From NCBI GenBank assembly GCA_003569245.1, contig BGOM01000015.1:62001-126000 (forward strand): a stretch of DNA of 64,000 nt, written 5' to 3'. Numbering within the stretch: position 1 is the stretch's first letter; each line of letters begins with the position of its first letter. Source of the DNA: Opitutia bacterium. GTDB lineage: Bacteria; Verrucomicrobiota; Verrucomicrobiia; Opitutales; UBA953. The notes below the pieces were generated by a model. The model was given only the letters and a program-made list of their open reading frames with translations. It did not search any database and was not told the origin of the DNA. This document shows, piece by piece, positions 8,942 through 17,902 of the stretch. The position numbers and the translations under genes are program-made.

Positions 8942-10174
8942 CTAGAACCTAAAGCTCGAGCTGACCTCGAAGACGGCGGAGACGATCGCGTAGGCGATGA
9001 AGGCGACGAACGAGAAGGCGGCGGTCAGGACGGCCGCGGAGATGGTCTGGGAGACGGCCCCGAGCCATTTGTCGAGCTGGGCGCGGTAGGAGCGGGCGAT
9101 GTCGCGCAGGCCGGGCGCGAGGTTGCCGGTCTGCTCCGAGATGGCGATGCGGTCGAGCAGCAGGTCCTCGAAGTAGCCGGTCTTGGCCAGCGCGCGGGAC
9201 AGGCTCTCGCCCTCGAGCACGCGGTCGGTCGCGGTGTGGAGCTGCGCGCGCATGGCGCGGTTCGGGGCGGTCTTCTCGGCCAGGCGGAGCGCCTCGGCGG
9301 TGGTGATGCCGTTCTCGAGCAGGACCGCGAGCGTGTGGCAGAAGTTCAGGACGGAGACGCGCTTCACGAACGTCCCGGCCAGCGGGACGGTCAGGAGGAA
9401 CTCGTCGGTCTGCAGGCGGCCGGCCTCGGTCTGGCGCAGCTGCCGGATGACGAGGGCGCCGACGGCCACGGCCAGCAGGCCGAGCGGGCCGACCCACTTG
9501 AGGACCTCGGCGAACCAGATCAGCAGCTTGGTCGCGAGCGGCAGCTGGCCGCCGAGGGAGTCGAGCAAGGTCTTGATGCGCGGCAGGAGGAACAGGACGA
9601 AGAACGTGACGACGAACAGGGCGACGACGCAGATGAAGCTGGGGTAGGCCAGGGCCGCCACGATCTTGCGGCGGAACTCGCGCTGCTCGGTGGCGTGCGT
9701 GATCAGGCGCTCGATGACGTCGAGGATGTTGCCCGTGGCCTCGCCCGCGGCGATGAGGTTGATCGTCTGGCCGTCGAAGACGCGCGGGTAGGCGGCCATC
9801 GCCGCCGAGAGGTTCTGGCCTTCGCCGAGGCGGGTCCACAGTCCCGCGCACAACGTGCGCAGCGGGCCCTTCTGGGTCCGGTTCGCGAGCATGCGCAACG
9901 CCTCGCCGGCGGACATGCCGCTGCGGACGAGGTCGGCGATGGACTCGAGGAACGGGAGCAGCTGTTCGCCGGTCGGCTCGGGGTCGGGCCCCGCGCCGGC
10001 GCCGACCTTGGCGTCGCGCTGGGCGCGCCCGGCGGCGCCGCTCTCCGTCACCGCCAGCGGCCGGAGGCCGCGGGCCTGCAGGCGGCGGAGCGCCTCGCGG
10101 CGGTTCGGGGCCTGGATCACGCCGTCGGCCGCCGCCCCCTGCGCGTCGCGGGCGCTGTAGTTGAAGGCGGGCAT
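8942..10174 (-). CDS. gspF: Type II secretion inner-membrane protein GspF
   Basis: Polytopic platform protein of 410 residues. The N-terminus MPAFNYSARDAQGAAADGVI and the two repeated T2SSF domains (first around QLLPFLESIADLVRSGMSAGEALRML, second around FCHTLAVLLENGITTAEALRLAEK) are diagnostic. Hydrophobic segments near residues 165-190, 215-240 and 375-400 form the membrane part. It ends 6 bases after gspE on the same strand and is the last gene of the minus-strand arm gspD-gspE-gspF. Confidence 0.95.
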   Translation of the reverse strand: MPAFNYSARDAQGAAADGVIQAPNRREALRRLQARGLRPLAVTESGAAGRAQRDAKVGAGAGPDPEPTGEQLLPFLESIADLVRSGMSAGEALRMLANRTQKGPLRTLCAGLWTRLGEGQNLSAAMAAYPRVFDGQTINLIAAGEATGNILDVIERLITHATEQREFRRKIVAALAYPSFICVVALFVVTFFVLFLLPRIKTLLDSLGGQLPLATKLLIWFAEVLKWVGPLGLLAVAVGALVIRQLRQTEAGRLQTDEFLLTVPLAGTFVKRVSVLNFCHTLAVLLENGITTAEALRLAEKTAPNRAMRAQLHTATDRVLEGESLSRALAKTGYFEDLLLDRIAISEQTGNLAPGLRDIARSYRAQLDKWLGAVSQTISAAVLTAAFSFVAFIAYAIVSAVFEVSSSFRF

Positions 10175-10180
10175 CGCGCG

Positions 10181-11872
10181 TTACTCGTTGGAGCTCAGGT
10201 TGCGCACCAGCTCGTCGAGCGAAGTCAGGCCGGCCGTCACCTTCTGCCAGCCGGCGCGGGCGAGCGGACGCATGCCCTGCTCGATGGCCTTGTCGGTCAG
10301 CTCGCGGTTGGACACGCGACCGACGATGAGGTCGTGCAGCGGCTTCGGGTGGAAGATCTCGAACACGCCGACGCGGCCGCGGTAGCCGGTGTTGCGGCAC
10401 TTGCGGCAGCCGACGGGCTGGCGGAGGGTCCTGATCCCCGCCAGTTCCGGAGCGCCCATGCCGAGGGCCTCGAGGGCGGGCAGGACGCGGGCGGCGTCGA
10501 CCGGGACGTCCTTGGCGCAGTCCGGGCAAAGCCGGCGCACGAGGCGCTGCGCGATGACGAGCTCGACGGCCGAGGCGACGAGGAAGGGCTCGACGCCCAT
10601 GTCGACGAGGCGCGTGATGGCGCCGGGCGCGTCGTTGGTGTGGAGCGTGGAGAAGACCAGGTGGCCCGTGAGCGAGGCGCGGATGGAGATCTCGGCGGTC
10701 TCCAGGTCGCGGATCTCACCGACCATGATGACGTCGGGGTCCTGGCGCAGCGTGCTGCGGAGGGCGTTGGCGAACGTCAGGCCGATCTCGGCCTTGGTCT
10801 GCACCTGGTTGGCGCCGGGCACCTCGTACTCGATCGGGTCCTCGATGGTGACGATGCGCAGTTCCGGCGAGTTGATCTCGCGGAGGAAGGCGTTGAGCGA
10901 GGTCGACTTGCCGGAGCCGGTCGGGCCGGTGACGAGGATGATGCCGTGCGGGTAGTCGAGCACCTTGCGGACGAGCGTCTGCTCCTCGGCGGTCATGCCG
11001 ATGCGGTCCATGTCGTAGGCCTCCTTGCGCTGGTTGAGCAGGCGCAGCGAGACGGACTCGGCGTAGATGGTCGGGATGGTGGAGACGCGGATATCCAGGA
11101 CGTTCTTGCCGTCGCGGAAGTTGATGCGGCCGTCCTGCGGCAGGCGCCGCTCGGAGATGTTGAGGCGCGCCATGATCTTGAGGCGCGAGATGATCGCGTC
11201 CTGGAAGCGCGCGAGGTTCTCCGGGAGCGGCACGGCGACGAGCAGGCCGTCGATGCGGTAGCGGATGCGGAGGTGGCCCTCCTGCGGCTCGAAGTGCACG
11301 TCGGTCGCGCCCTCGGCCACGCCCTGGGAGAGGACGTCGGTGACGAAGCGCACGACCGCCGCGTCCTGGTCGGCCTCGCCGTCGGTCGGGGCCTCGGCCT
11401 GGACGGGCAGGTCCTGGCCTTCGTCGTCGAGGCTGCCGGAACCCACGCCGTAGTTCTCGTTGATCAGCTGGGCCACGCGCTCGGGCGGCGCGAGGAACCA
11501 CTTCGGGCGGCGCGGGGTGAAGGTCGCGACCCAATCCATCGTGGCGGCGTCCGGCGGGAGCGCCGTGACGAGGTTGAGGCGGCCCTCGGGCGCGCCGGCG
11601 AGGATCGTCGGGACGACCTGGGCCTCGGCGGCGATGCGCGCGGGCAGCACCTTGAGGCCCTCGGGGTCGATGGCCGGCTCCTCGAGCACCTCGAGGCCGG
11701 TCTGGCGCGCGAGCTCGGCGAGCAGGGCGGCCTCGTCGAGGTTGAGCGCCTGCGCGAGCAGCTTGAAGCGGGCCTCGCGCGGGGCCTCCGCGAAGGCGGC
11801 GCGGGCCTCGTCGCCCAGCCGCTCGGCCAAAGCGCGCGGCAAGCCGTGCTGGTCAGCGGTGAGCATGGTCAC
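10181..11872 (-). CDS. gspE: Type II secretion ATPase GspE
   Basis: Cytoplasmic hexameric ATPase of 563 residues that powers pseudopilus assembly. It has the N-terminal GspE/PilB domain, Walker A GPTGSGKST, an Asp-box (EDPIEYEVPGANQVQ), Walker B (QDPDVIMVGEIRDLETAE), a His-box (STLHTNDAPGA) and a tetracysteine zinc site (CPDC and CRKC). The GTG start overlaps the gspD stop. An ATG two codons later is an alternative. Confidence 0.96.
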   Translation of the reverse strand: MTMLTADQHGLPRALAERLGDEARAAFAEAPREARFKLLAQALNLDEAALLAELARQTGLEVLEEPAIDPEGLKVLPARIAAEAQVVPTILAGAPEGRLNLVTALPPDAATMDWVATFTPRRPKWFLAPPERVAQLINENYGVGSGSLDDEGQDLPVQAEAPTDGEADQDAAVVRFVTDVLSQGVAEGATDVHFEPQEGHLRIRYRIDGLLVAVPLPENLARFQDAIISRLKIMARLNISERRLPQDGRINFRDGKNVLDIRVSTIPTIYAESVSLRLLNQRKEAYDMDRIGMTAEEQTLVRKVLDYPHGIILVTGPTGSGKSTSLNAFLREINSPELRIVTIEDPIEYEVPGANQVQTKAEIGLTFANALRSTLRQDPDVIMVGEIRDLETAEISIRASLTGHLVFSTLHTNDAPGAITRLVDMGVEPFLVASAVELVIAQRLVRRLCPDCAKDVPVDAARVLPALEALGMGAPELAGIRTLRQPVGCRKCRNTGYRGRVGVFEIFHPKPLHDLIVGRVSNRELTDKAIEQGMRPLARAGWQKVTAGLTSLDELVRNLSSNE

Positions 11873-13986
11873 TTCTGCTCGGGGGCGGGCGGGACGAAGG
11901 CGGGGACCGACTTGTCGACCACCTTGCGCACGTCTTCCTTCATGGGCGAGGCGTCGATGCGGCTGAGCGCGTCGAGGTTGTCCACCGCCGAGTTGTTGAG
12001 CACGTACGGCCGCAGGAAGATGACGAGCTCGGTGCGGGTGTCCTGCTCCTTGGAATTGCCGAGGAGATCGCCGAGGAAGGGGATCGGGCCGAGGCGGTTG
12101 GTCTGCTTGGTCTGCTGCCGGCGCTGGAGGCCGCCGAGGACGACGACCTCGCCGCTGCGGGCGCTGACGAAGGAATCGGTGGTGCGGCGGCCGATGATCG
12201 GCTGCTGGTTGCCGTCGAGCGAGACCTCGCCGAGGATGTCCTCGACCGACTGCGAGACCTGCAGCTGCACGGAGCCGTCCTTGCCGATGAGCGGCAGGAC
12301 GCGGAGCTGGATGCCGATGTCGCGCTGCGAGACGGTGGAGACGACCTGGCCGGTGGTGCCGGCCACGGTGTTGCCGGTGATGACCGGGCGGGACTCGCCG
12401 ACGAACAGGCTGGCTTCCTTGTTGTGCGTCGTGGTCACCGCGGGCACCGAGAGGATCTTGGTGTCGTTCTTGCGCGGGATCGTGTTGAGGGAGAGCAGGC
12501 CCGAGAGGTTGCCGTCGGTCGTGACGGTCGCCTGGCCGACGCCGCCGGGGCCGGCGACGGAGCCGCCGATCAGCGTGCCGCCGACGGAGACGAGCCGGCC
12601 GTTGTTGACGGTGGCGCCGAGCGCGGAGAAACCGTTCTCGTCGTTATCGCTCAGGGTGACCTCGGCGATGACGACCTCGATCCGGACCTGCGGGAGGACG
12701 ATGTCGACCTTGTCGATGAGCTCCCGGAGGAGACGAAGGTCGTCCTTGGTGCCCGAGACGACGACGGAGTTGCTGCGGACGTCGGGGATGACGGTCACCA
12801 TGTTGCTGAACTCGTCCGCGCCGTTCTGCTGGGTCGTACCGGCGGCCGCGGCGGCGGCGGCGGGGGTCGGCGCCGGGGTCGGGGTGGTGACGCGGGCGGC
12901 GCCGGCGGTGGTCTTGTTGCCGGCGCGGTTGGCGGCGGTGGTCTGGCCCGTGATGAGCTGGGTGATGAGGGTCGCGACCTCGGCGGCGTTGGCGTGGCGC
13001 AGGAAGACGACGTCGGTCTTCGTGTTCGGGTCGGAGTTGGTATCAAGCTGGTCGATCAGCTTGTCGAAGAAGTCGTGCTGGTCGGCGGACCCCATGAGGA
13101 TCACGCGGTTGGTGCGCTCGTCGGCCGTGAAGCTCGTGCCGGTGCTGAGGCGGAACGGCGAGGCGCCGGCGGCCGCCGGGGTGCGCAGGAGGGCCGTCAG
13201 CTTGTTGACGAGGTCGACGGCCATCGCGTGCTTGAGCGAATAGATCTTGGTGACGATCACGTCGAGCTGCGGCTTGTCCAGCTGGGTCAGCAACGTCTCG
13301 ATCTTCTGGAGGTTGGTGATCGAGTCCGTGACGAGCACCGCGTTATTGCGGCTGAAGAACACCGGCGGCGTGGCCAGCGTGGTGTTGAGCATGCCGGCGA
13401 TCTGGGCGACGACCTCCTGGCCGTTGGCATGCTTGAGGGTGAAGATCTTGGAGGCCACGCGGCCGCTCGGCGGGAGGGTGAGCGTGCTGCCGGTGAGCAG
13501 CGACGGGGACTCCGCCTTCGCCGTGAGGTTCGGGACGACCTTGAGGAACTTGTCGCCCTGCTGGATCACGGCGACGCCGTTGAGGCTGAGGAGCGTCTCG
13601 ATCGCGAGGAGGGCCTCGTCACGGGTGGCCGCGGCCGGGAGCGAGAGCGTGTAGAGGTTGGCGGGCAGGGCTTGCGGGCGGAGCACCGTCTTGCCCGTCC
13701 AGCGCTGGAGCAATTCCAGCACCTGGGCGACCGTCTCATCGCGGAGGAGCACCGGGCCGACCTTATCGGTACCGAGCAGACCGGGCGCAGGGGTCGCGAC
13801 GGGCGCAGCCACGACGACTGGAGCGGCCGGAGCAGCCGGGGTCGCCGGGGCAGCCGGAGCGGCAGGCGCAGCGGGCGCGGCCGTCTGACCGAGGAAAGTC
13901 AGGGGCATGAGCAGACCCGCGAAAGTGAGGCAACAAACGGGAAACAGGGCCCGCGAAGCACGAGGGGACGAAAGGGAGCGATTCAC
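11869..13986 (-). CDS. gspD: Type II secretion secretin GspD
   Basis: Outer-membrane channel of 705 residues. The signal peptide (LFPVCCLTFAGLLMPLTFLG) is followed by an AAP-repeat linker, then N0 (VLLRDETVAQVLELLQRWTGKTV), repeated N1-N3 modules (KIFTLKHANGQEVVAQIAGML, KIYSLKHAMAVDLVNKLTALL, VVFLRHANAAEVATLITQL) and the secretin core (LSVPAVTTTHNKEASLFVGE, VVVLGGLQRRQ, IPFLGDLLG, ELVIFLRPYVL). An Ala/Pro/Thr insert lies within the third N module. GTG start; an AT-rich divergent region of about 200 bases lies upstream. Confidence 0.96.
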   Translation of the reverse strand: MNRSLSSPRASRALFPVCCLTFAGLLMPLTFLGQTAAPAAPAAPAAPATPAAPAAPVVVAAPVATPAPGLLGTDKVGPVLLRDETVAQVLELLQRWTGKTVLRPQALPANLYTLSLPAAATRDEALLAIETLLSLNGVAVIQQGDKFLKVVPNLTAKAESPSLLTGSTLTLPPSGRVASKIFTLKHANGQEVVAQIAGMLNTTLATPPVFFSRNNAVLVTDSITNLQKIETLLTQLDKPQLDVIVTKIYSLKHAMAVDLVNKLTALLRTPAAAGASPFRLSTGTSFTADERTNRVILMGSADQHDFFDKLIDQLDTNSDPNTKTDVVFLRHANAAEVATLITQLITGQTTAANRAGNKTTAGAARVTTPTPAPTPAAAAAAAGTTQQNGADEFSNMVTVIPDVRSNSVVVSGTKDDLRLLRELIDKVDIVLPQVRIEVVIAEVTLSDNDENGFSALGATVNNGRLVSVGGTLIGGSVAGPGGVGQATVTTDGNLSGLLSLNTIPRKNDTKILSVPAVTTTHNKEASLFVGESRPVITGNTVAGTTGQVVSTVSQRDIGIQLRVLPLIGKDGSVQLQVSQSVEDILGEVSLDGNQQPIIGRRTTDSFVSARSGEVVVLGGLQRRQQTKQTNRLGPIPFLGDLLGNSKEQDTRTELVIFLRPYVLNNSAVDNLDALSRIDASPMKEDVRKVVDKSVPAFVPPAPEQK

Positions 13987-14112
13987 TGGAGGGATGGGGT
14001 CTGCTGAAATAACACCGTTAAAAAGGATTTGTTCGACTAGTTTTCGGGGTGTTTACGCTTTTTTGACGATTAATGACGCCCCGGTGCCATCGCCATAGCC
14101 AATCCCTGCCAT

Positions 14113-14130
14113 GGTGAACATTATTTCACC
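14113..14130. promoter_or_regulatory. Candidate operator palindrome
   Basis: GGTGAA-N6-TTCACC is a perfect 6-bp-arm inverted repeat in the AT-rich divergent region between gspD and the following plus-strand gene. It lies just upstream of a promoter-like sequence, where a transcription factor dimer could bind. No regulator can be named from sequence alone. Confidence 0.4.
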
Positions 14131-14137
14131 TTTTTAC

Positions 14138-14167
14138 TTGCATAATTCCACTGTTTTGGCCTATTTA
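14138..14167 (+). promoter_or_regulatory. Candidate sigma-70-type promoter
   Basis: TTGCAT and TATTTA are separated by 18 bases in an AT-rich stretch that stands out in this GC-rich genome. A transcript would start about 10 bases before ATG 14183. This favours that codon as the start of the next gene over the ATG at 14111, which lies upstream of the promoter. Confidence 0.4.
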
Positions 14168-14182
14168 CTGCATCAACCCCGT

Positions 14183-14716
14183 ATGCGCGACGATATCCCA
14201 GAATGGCTTGGCAAACCCCCGCTGCGCGGGACGGACGAGTGGACCGCCTGGCTGGAGAAGTGGCGCAATTACGCCCGGGCCGAGCTCCGTGATTCAGCGG
14301 CCGACGACCCGGACTTTGACTTCGGCCTGCTCACGACCGAGGAGCGCTGGCGGGTCATCCTGAAACTCGAGATCCAGCGCCAGATCGCCCAAGGGATGGC
14401 CGGGGACCGCGCCCCCATCCCTTCGGTTCGCCGGATCAGCGACCTCGCCCACGCCGGGGTGGTCGCCTGGCTGGTCGGCCATTCCGTCAAATCGCAGATC
14501 CCCGACGAACCGTTCCGCCGCGCCACCGACTGGAGCGACCAACGCCTGACCCCTCGTCGCCGGAAGGTCGCGCACGCCATCCGCTACGGGTTCTTGGCCG
14601 GGATCGGCGGCGAACCGGCGGCACCCGGCAACTCCGAGGAGGAATACATCGCGGCCTACGAGGCGGCCTGGGAGACGGGCAACGCGCTGGCCATCGAGAA
14701 CGATCCGCGAGGCTGA
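14183..14716 (+). CDS. Hypothetical protein
   Basis: Protein of 177 residues, soluble, with no signal peptide and no family I recognise. It starts MRDDIPEWLGKPPLRGTDEW and is rich in Trp and Arg with a helical pattern throughout. The same frame is open upstream to ATG 14111, but those 24 codons are AT-rich and overlap a promoter-like sequence and a palindrome, so I prefer 14183. It sits between divergently read gspD and rmuC. Confidence 0.65.
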   Translation: MRDDIPEWLGKPPLRGTDEWTAWLEKWRNYARAELRDSAADDPDFDFGLLTTEERWRVILKLEIQRQIAQGMAGDRAPIPSVRRISDLAHAGVVAWLVGHSVKSQIPDEPFRRATDWSDQRLTPRRRKVAHAIRYGFLAGIGGEPAAPGNSEEEYIAAYEAAWETGNALAIENDPRG

Positions 14717-14771
14717 ACGCGCGGGGTTGCGGTCGGGACGCGCCCGGGCAGAGTCCCCGGTCACAACTATC

Positions 14772-16127
14772 ATGGAATACGCCACCCCTATCCTCCTGCT
14801 CGCCCTGCTCATCGGGGTCGGCGTGCTTATCCTGAAATCCGGCCGCCCGGCCGCGACCGGCGCCGATCAGGCGAGCGCCGCCCTCCTCGAGGAAGCACGC
14901 CGCCAGCTCGCCGAGGCGAACGCCGCGGCCGACCGCGAGCGCGCCGCCAAGACCGACGCCCTGACGCGGGCCGCCGCCGCCGAGGCCGCCCGGAACGCCT
15001 CGCACCAGCAGCTCACCGAGGCGGCCCAAGCGCATGAGCGGGCCCTCGCGCAACTCCGCGGCGACCAGCAGAAAGCCTTGGCCGAAGCCGAAGCGCGTTA
15101 CACCAAGGCCCTCGCAGAACTGCGCCTGACCTTCGAGAAGACCAGCACCGACGTCCTGAAAGGCATGGCGCCGGACGTGACCAAGGAGGTCGCGAACAAA
15201 GTGGAACCGCTGATCACGCAGGTGAACGCGGCCCTCGAGAACTACCGCAAGGCGATGCAGCAAGGCCTCAGCGCCAGGACCATCCCTCACCCAGGTGAAG
15301 GAGCAGATGGCCCGCATCACCGAGACCACGGCCGCGCTCGCGACCAGCACGAGCGACTTCACCTCCGTGCTGAAGTCGGCCCAGCACCGCGGCAAGTGGG
15401 GCGAGCAGACGCTGCGCAATGTCGTCGAGGCCGCCGGCCTCAGCCCGCATTGCGATTTCGCCGAGCAGGTCTCGCAGGACGACGCCCGCCCCGACCTGAT
15501 CGTGAAGCTGCCGGGCGACCGCTGCCTCATCATCGACTCCAAGGTGCCCGAGTTCGACGTGGCCATCGCCGATCAGGCCGCCCCTAACCGTCGCGAGCTC
15601 GTGGCCGCGCATGCGGCAAAGCTCAAGAAGACCATCCGCGACCTCGCCGCCAAGGACTACCCGGCGACCCTGCGCAAGCTCGGCGTCCAACCCTTTGACC
15701 GGGTCGTGCTCTTCCTGCCGGCCGAATCCCTCCTCAGCACCGCGCTCGAGGGCGACAACGACCTCATCATGGCCGCCGGCCGCGAAGGCATCCTCATCGC
15801 GACGCCCGCCACGCTCATCAGCTTCCTGGGCGCGATCAACCTCACCTGGCAGCAGCACGTCCAGGCCGAGAACGCCGGATGGATCGAGAAGGCCACCAAC
15901 CTCTACAAGAGCGTCGATGAAGTTCACCGAGCATTTCACCAAGGTCCGCAAGGGCTGCTCGCGGCGTCGAAGAAGTCTCGACGCGGCCATCGGCAGCTAC
16001 GAGAGCCGCATCCGTCCCCAGGGCGAACGCGTCCGCGAGCTCGGCGGCGCCGCCAGCCGCGAGGCGCTGCCGGAAATCGCGCCCGGCGAACGCGCATATC
16101 CGCCGCCTCGAAGGCTCGGCCGAGTAG
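14772..16127 (+). pseudogene. rmuC: RmuC-family protein, broken by several apparent frameshifts
   Basis: RmuC proteins are membrane-anchored, coiled-coil proteins with a nuclease-like domain, linked to suppression of DNA rearrangement. The start MEYATPILLLALLIGVGVLIL is the N-terminal anchor and a long Ala/Glu coiled coil follows. The frame then shifts near 15275; the conserved domain continues (GKWGEQTLRNVVEAAGLSPH, RPDLIVKLPGDRCLIIDSKVP). It shifts again near 15920-15970 (FTEHFTKVRKG, LLAASKK, SLDAAIGSYESRI) and probably near 16090, where AHIRRLEGSAE would give the stop at 16127. All the expected pieces are present in order, so sequence errors are more likely than decay. Confidence 0.72.
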
Positions 16128-16142
16128 GCCGAAAGTCCCTGC

Positions 16143-16218
16143 TGGTGGAGCCGATGAGGTTCGAACTCACGGCCTCGTCATTGCGAACGACGCGCTCTAC
16201 CAACTGAGCTACGGCCCC
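16143..16218 (-). tRNA. tRNA-Ala (anticodon CGC)
   Basis: A cloverleaf folds on the minus strand with acceptor stem GGGGCCG/CGGCTCC (one G-U pair), D-arm GCTC/GAGC, anticodon stem CGTCG/TGACG with loop TTCGCAA, and T-arm GTGAG-TTCGAAC-CTCAT. The 3' CCA is encoded. Length is 76 bases. The anticodon CGC reads the GCG alanine codon, common in this GC-rich genome. Confidence 0.95.
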
Positions 16219-16329
16219 AAACAGCAGGGAGGTCGAGGGAAACCAACCCCCGGACCGGGGTCAAGGTTTAGATGCCTTGTCGCCTTGCCAGCCCCGGGAA
16301 AACGCCTAGGTTCAAACGTCCTTAACACC

Positions 16330-16974
16330 ATGCGCGTAGCCCAAGACACCGTCGTCAGCATCGAATACACCCTGAAGGACGACCAGGGCAACATCCTCGA
16401 CGCCTCGGATGGCCGCGGCCCGCTGGAATACCTCCAAGGCTTCCAGAACATCATCCCCGGCCTCGAGCAGGGTCTCCTCGGCCTCGGCGCCGGCGACACC
16501 AAGACCGTCACCGTCCCGCCCGAGCTGGGCTACGGCGAGTATAGCGACAAACTCCTGCAGCGCGTCCCGCTCGACGCCTTCGGCGGCCACGCCGTCCAAC
16601 CCGGCATGCGCTTCCGCGCGGACACCAACCACGGCATGCGCACCCTCACGATCAAGGCCATCGAAGGCCAGGAAGCCGTCCTCGACGGCAACCATGAGCT
16701 CGCCGGCAAGACCCTGCACTTCGACGTCAAAGTCGTCGCGGTCCGCGCGGCTGAGCCGACCGAGCTCGCGCACGGTCACCCGCACCAGGCGGGCGGTTGC
16801 TGCGGTGGCGGCGGTTGCGGCTCCGGCGAAGCCGAAGGTGGCTGCTGTTCCTCCGAAGGGTCCGGCGGCGGCTGCTGCTCGACCGAAGGTTCGGAAGGCG
16901 GCTGCTGCTCCACCGAGCAACCCGCGGCCGAGAAGCAGGGTGGCTGCGGCTCCGCCGGTTGCGGCTGCGGCTGA
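16330..16974 (+). CDS. slyD: SlyD-type FKBP peptidyl-prolyl isomerase with Cys-rich metal-binding tail
   Basis: Protein of 214 residues. The FKBP domain (VVSIEYTLKDDQGNILDAS, LEYLQGFQNIIPGLEQGLLG, GDTKTVTVPPELGYGEY) contains the inserted IF chaperone domain (LDAFGGHAVQPGMRF), as in SlyD. The tail begins HGHPH and carries five CC or CGC-type clusters (GGCCGGGGCG, GGCCSSE, GGCCSTE twice, GSAGCGCG), likely binding Ni, Zn or similar. SlyD acts as a cytosolic folding catalyst and metallochaperone for hydrogenase maturation in Enterobacteria; the metal role here is inferred. A strong terminator follows. Confidence 0.92.
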   Translation: MRVAQDTVVSIEYTLKDDQGNILDASDGRGPLEYLQGFQNIIPGLEQGLLGLGAGDTKTVTVPPELGYGEYSDKLLQRVPLDAFGGHAVQPGMRFRADTNHGMRTLTIKAIEGQEAVLDGNHELAGKTLHFDVKVVAVRAAEPTELAHGHPHQAGGCCGGGGCGSGEAEGGCCSSEGSGGGCCSTEGSEGGCCSTEQPAAEKQGGCGSAGCGCG

Positions 16975-16999
16975 GCACCTTCGCCCGATCTCCCGACGA

Positions 17000-17025
17000 A
17001 GCCCCCGGACCTCGGGGGCTTTTTC
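17000..17025 (+). terminator. Rho-independent terminator after slyD
   Basis: The hairpin AGCCCCCG/CGGGGGCT with a short loop is followed by TTTTTC, 26 bases after the slyD stop. Confidence 0.85.
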
Positions 17026-17036
17026 GTGGGTGGGTT

Positions 17037-17876
17037 CTACGCCAACGGCAAGCCGCTGCCCACCTTGCAGGCCTCGTCATGCAAGGCGACGAGCGCGCGC
17101 AGGTCCGGGTGGATCTCGGTGGTACCGATGGTCCGGACGAGGGTGCACGTCGCATAGGCCTGGGCAGCTTGGCGGTACGCGCGCTCCCAAGCGGCGAAAA
17201 CCTGCTCGGTGGCGGCCTCCGCCCAAGGCCAGCGCGGCGGCTCCCCGCGCAGGCCGACGCGCCAAGGCTTCGGGGTCAGCCGCGCGCGGAAGCAAGCCTG
17301 CGAGACGCATAGCCGGGCGTACAGCGGGTCGGCCTGAAGCTGGCGGAAGACTTCCCGGACAAACGGATCCGCCGGGTCGAAGGTCGCGTGCGTGGCGAGG
17401 AGGCGCAGACCGGCGGCGGTGCGATAGACGCGCCAACCCCAGCCGGGATGCGTGTTCGCCCAAGCCTCGGCGCGGGCGAGGGCGGCGCTCTCCGCCGGTG
17501 AAGGCTGGCCGGGCGGCGGAGCCTTCGCGCCGAACAACCGGGCGAGCAGACCCGGCTGGGCAGGCTCCGGCAGATCCACATCGACGAACAAGGCGTCGGC
17601 CGCGTTGAGGATGTCGGCGCCGTAGGTGTTGCGCGTGACCACCGCCGCCAGACCGCCGTCCGGACCGGCGAGCTCGCGGAGGACCGGCTCGCGCATCGGC
17701 TGACCCGGATAATACTCCGCGGCGCGATCCGGACGGGCGGAACCACGCAGCAACGCGTCGACCTTGGCCGCGCGTTCGCGGGCGGCCGCCTGCGCGGCGG
17801 CGAGGGAGACATCCGACCAACCCCAAGCCTGACCGCGGCCGGATTTGGCGAAAGACCAGTGGCGCGGGAAGTTCAT
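17037..17876 (-). CDS. Conserved hypothetical protein
   Basis: Soluble protein of 279 residues starting MNFPRHWSFAKSGRGQAWGW. Conserved-looking features are the aromatic N-terminus, LREPVLREL-like and VVTRNTYGADILN segments, LFVDVDLPEP, HPGWGWRVYRTAAGLRLLATHATFDP and a C-terminal IGTTEIHPDLRALVALHDEACK. I believe it belongs to an uncharacterised family also seen in proteobacteria, but I cannot name a function. No signal peptide or membrane segment. It converges on slyD and lies immediately downstream of an OsmC-family gene on the same strand. Confidence 0.8.
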   Translation of the reverse strand: MNFPRHWSFAKSGRGQAWGWSDVSLAAAQAAARERAAKVDALLRGSARPDRAAEYYPGQPMREPVLRELAGPDGGLAAVVTRNTYGADILNAADALFVDVDLPEPAQPGLLARLFGAKAPPPGQPSPAESAALARAEAWANTHPGWGWRVYRTAAGLRLLATHATFDPADPFVREVFRQLQADPLYARLCVSQACFRARLTPKPWRVGLRGEPPRWPWAEAATEQVFAAWERAYRQAAQAYATCTLVRTIGTTEIHPDLRALVALHDEACKVGSGLPLA

Positions 17877-17902
17877 ACGGGGCCAGGTCGCGTCACACGC
17901 GC

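Noticed and set aside
8825..13243. A 1472-codon open frame on the plus strand over gspF/gspE/gspD
   Set aside because: It is Arg/Gly/Glu-rich, has no recognisable domain and lies antisense to three strongly conserved genes; long antisense frames are expected at this GC content.
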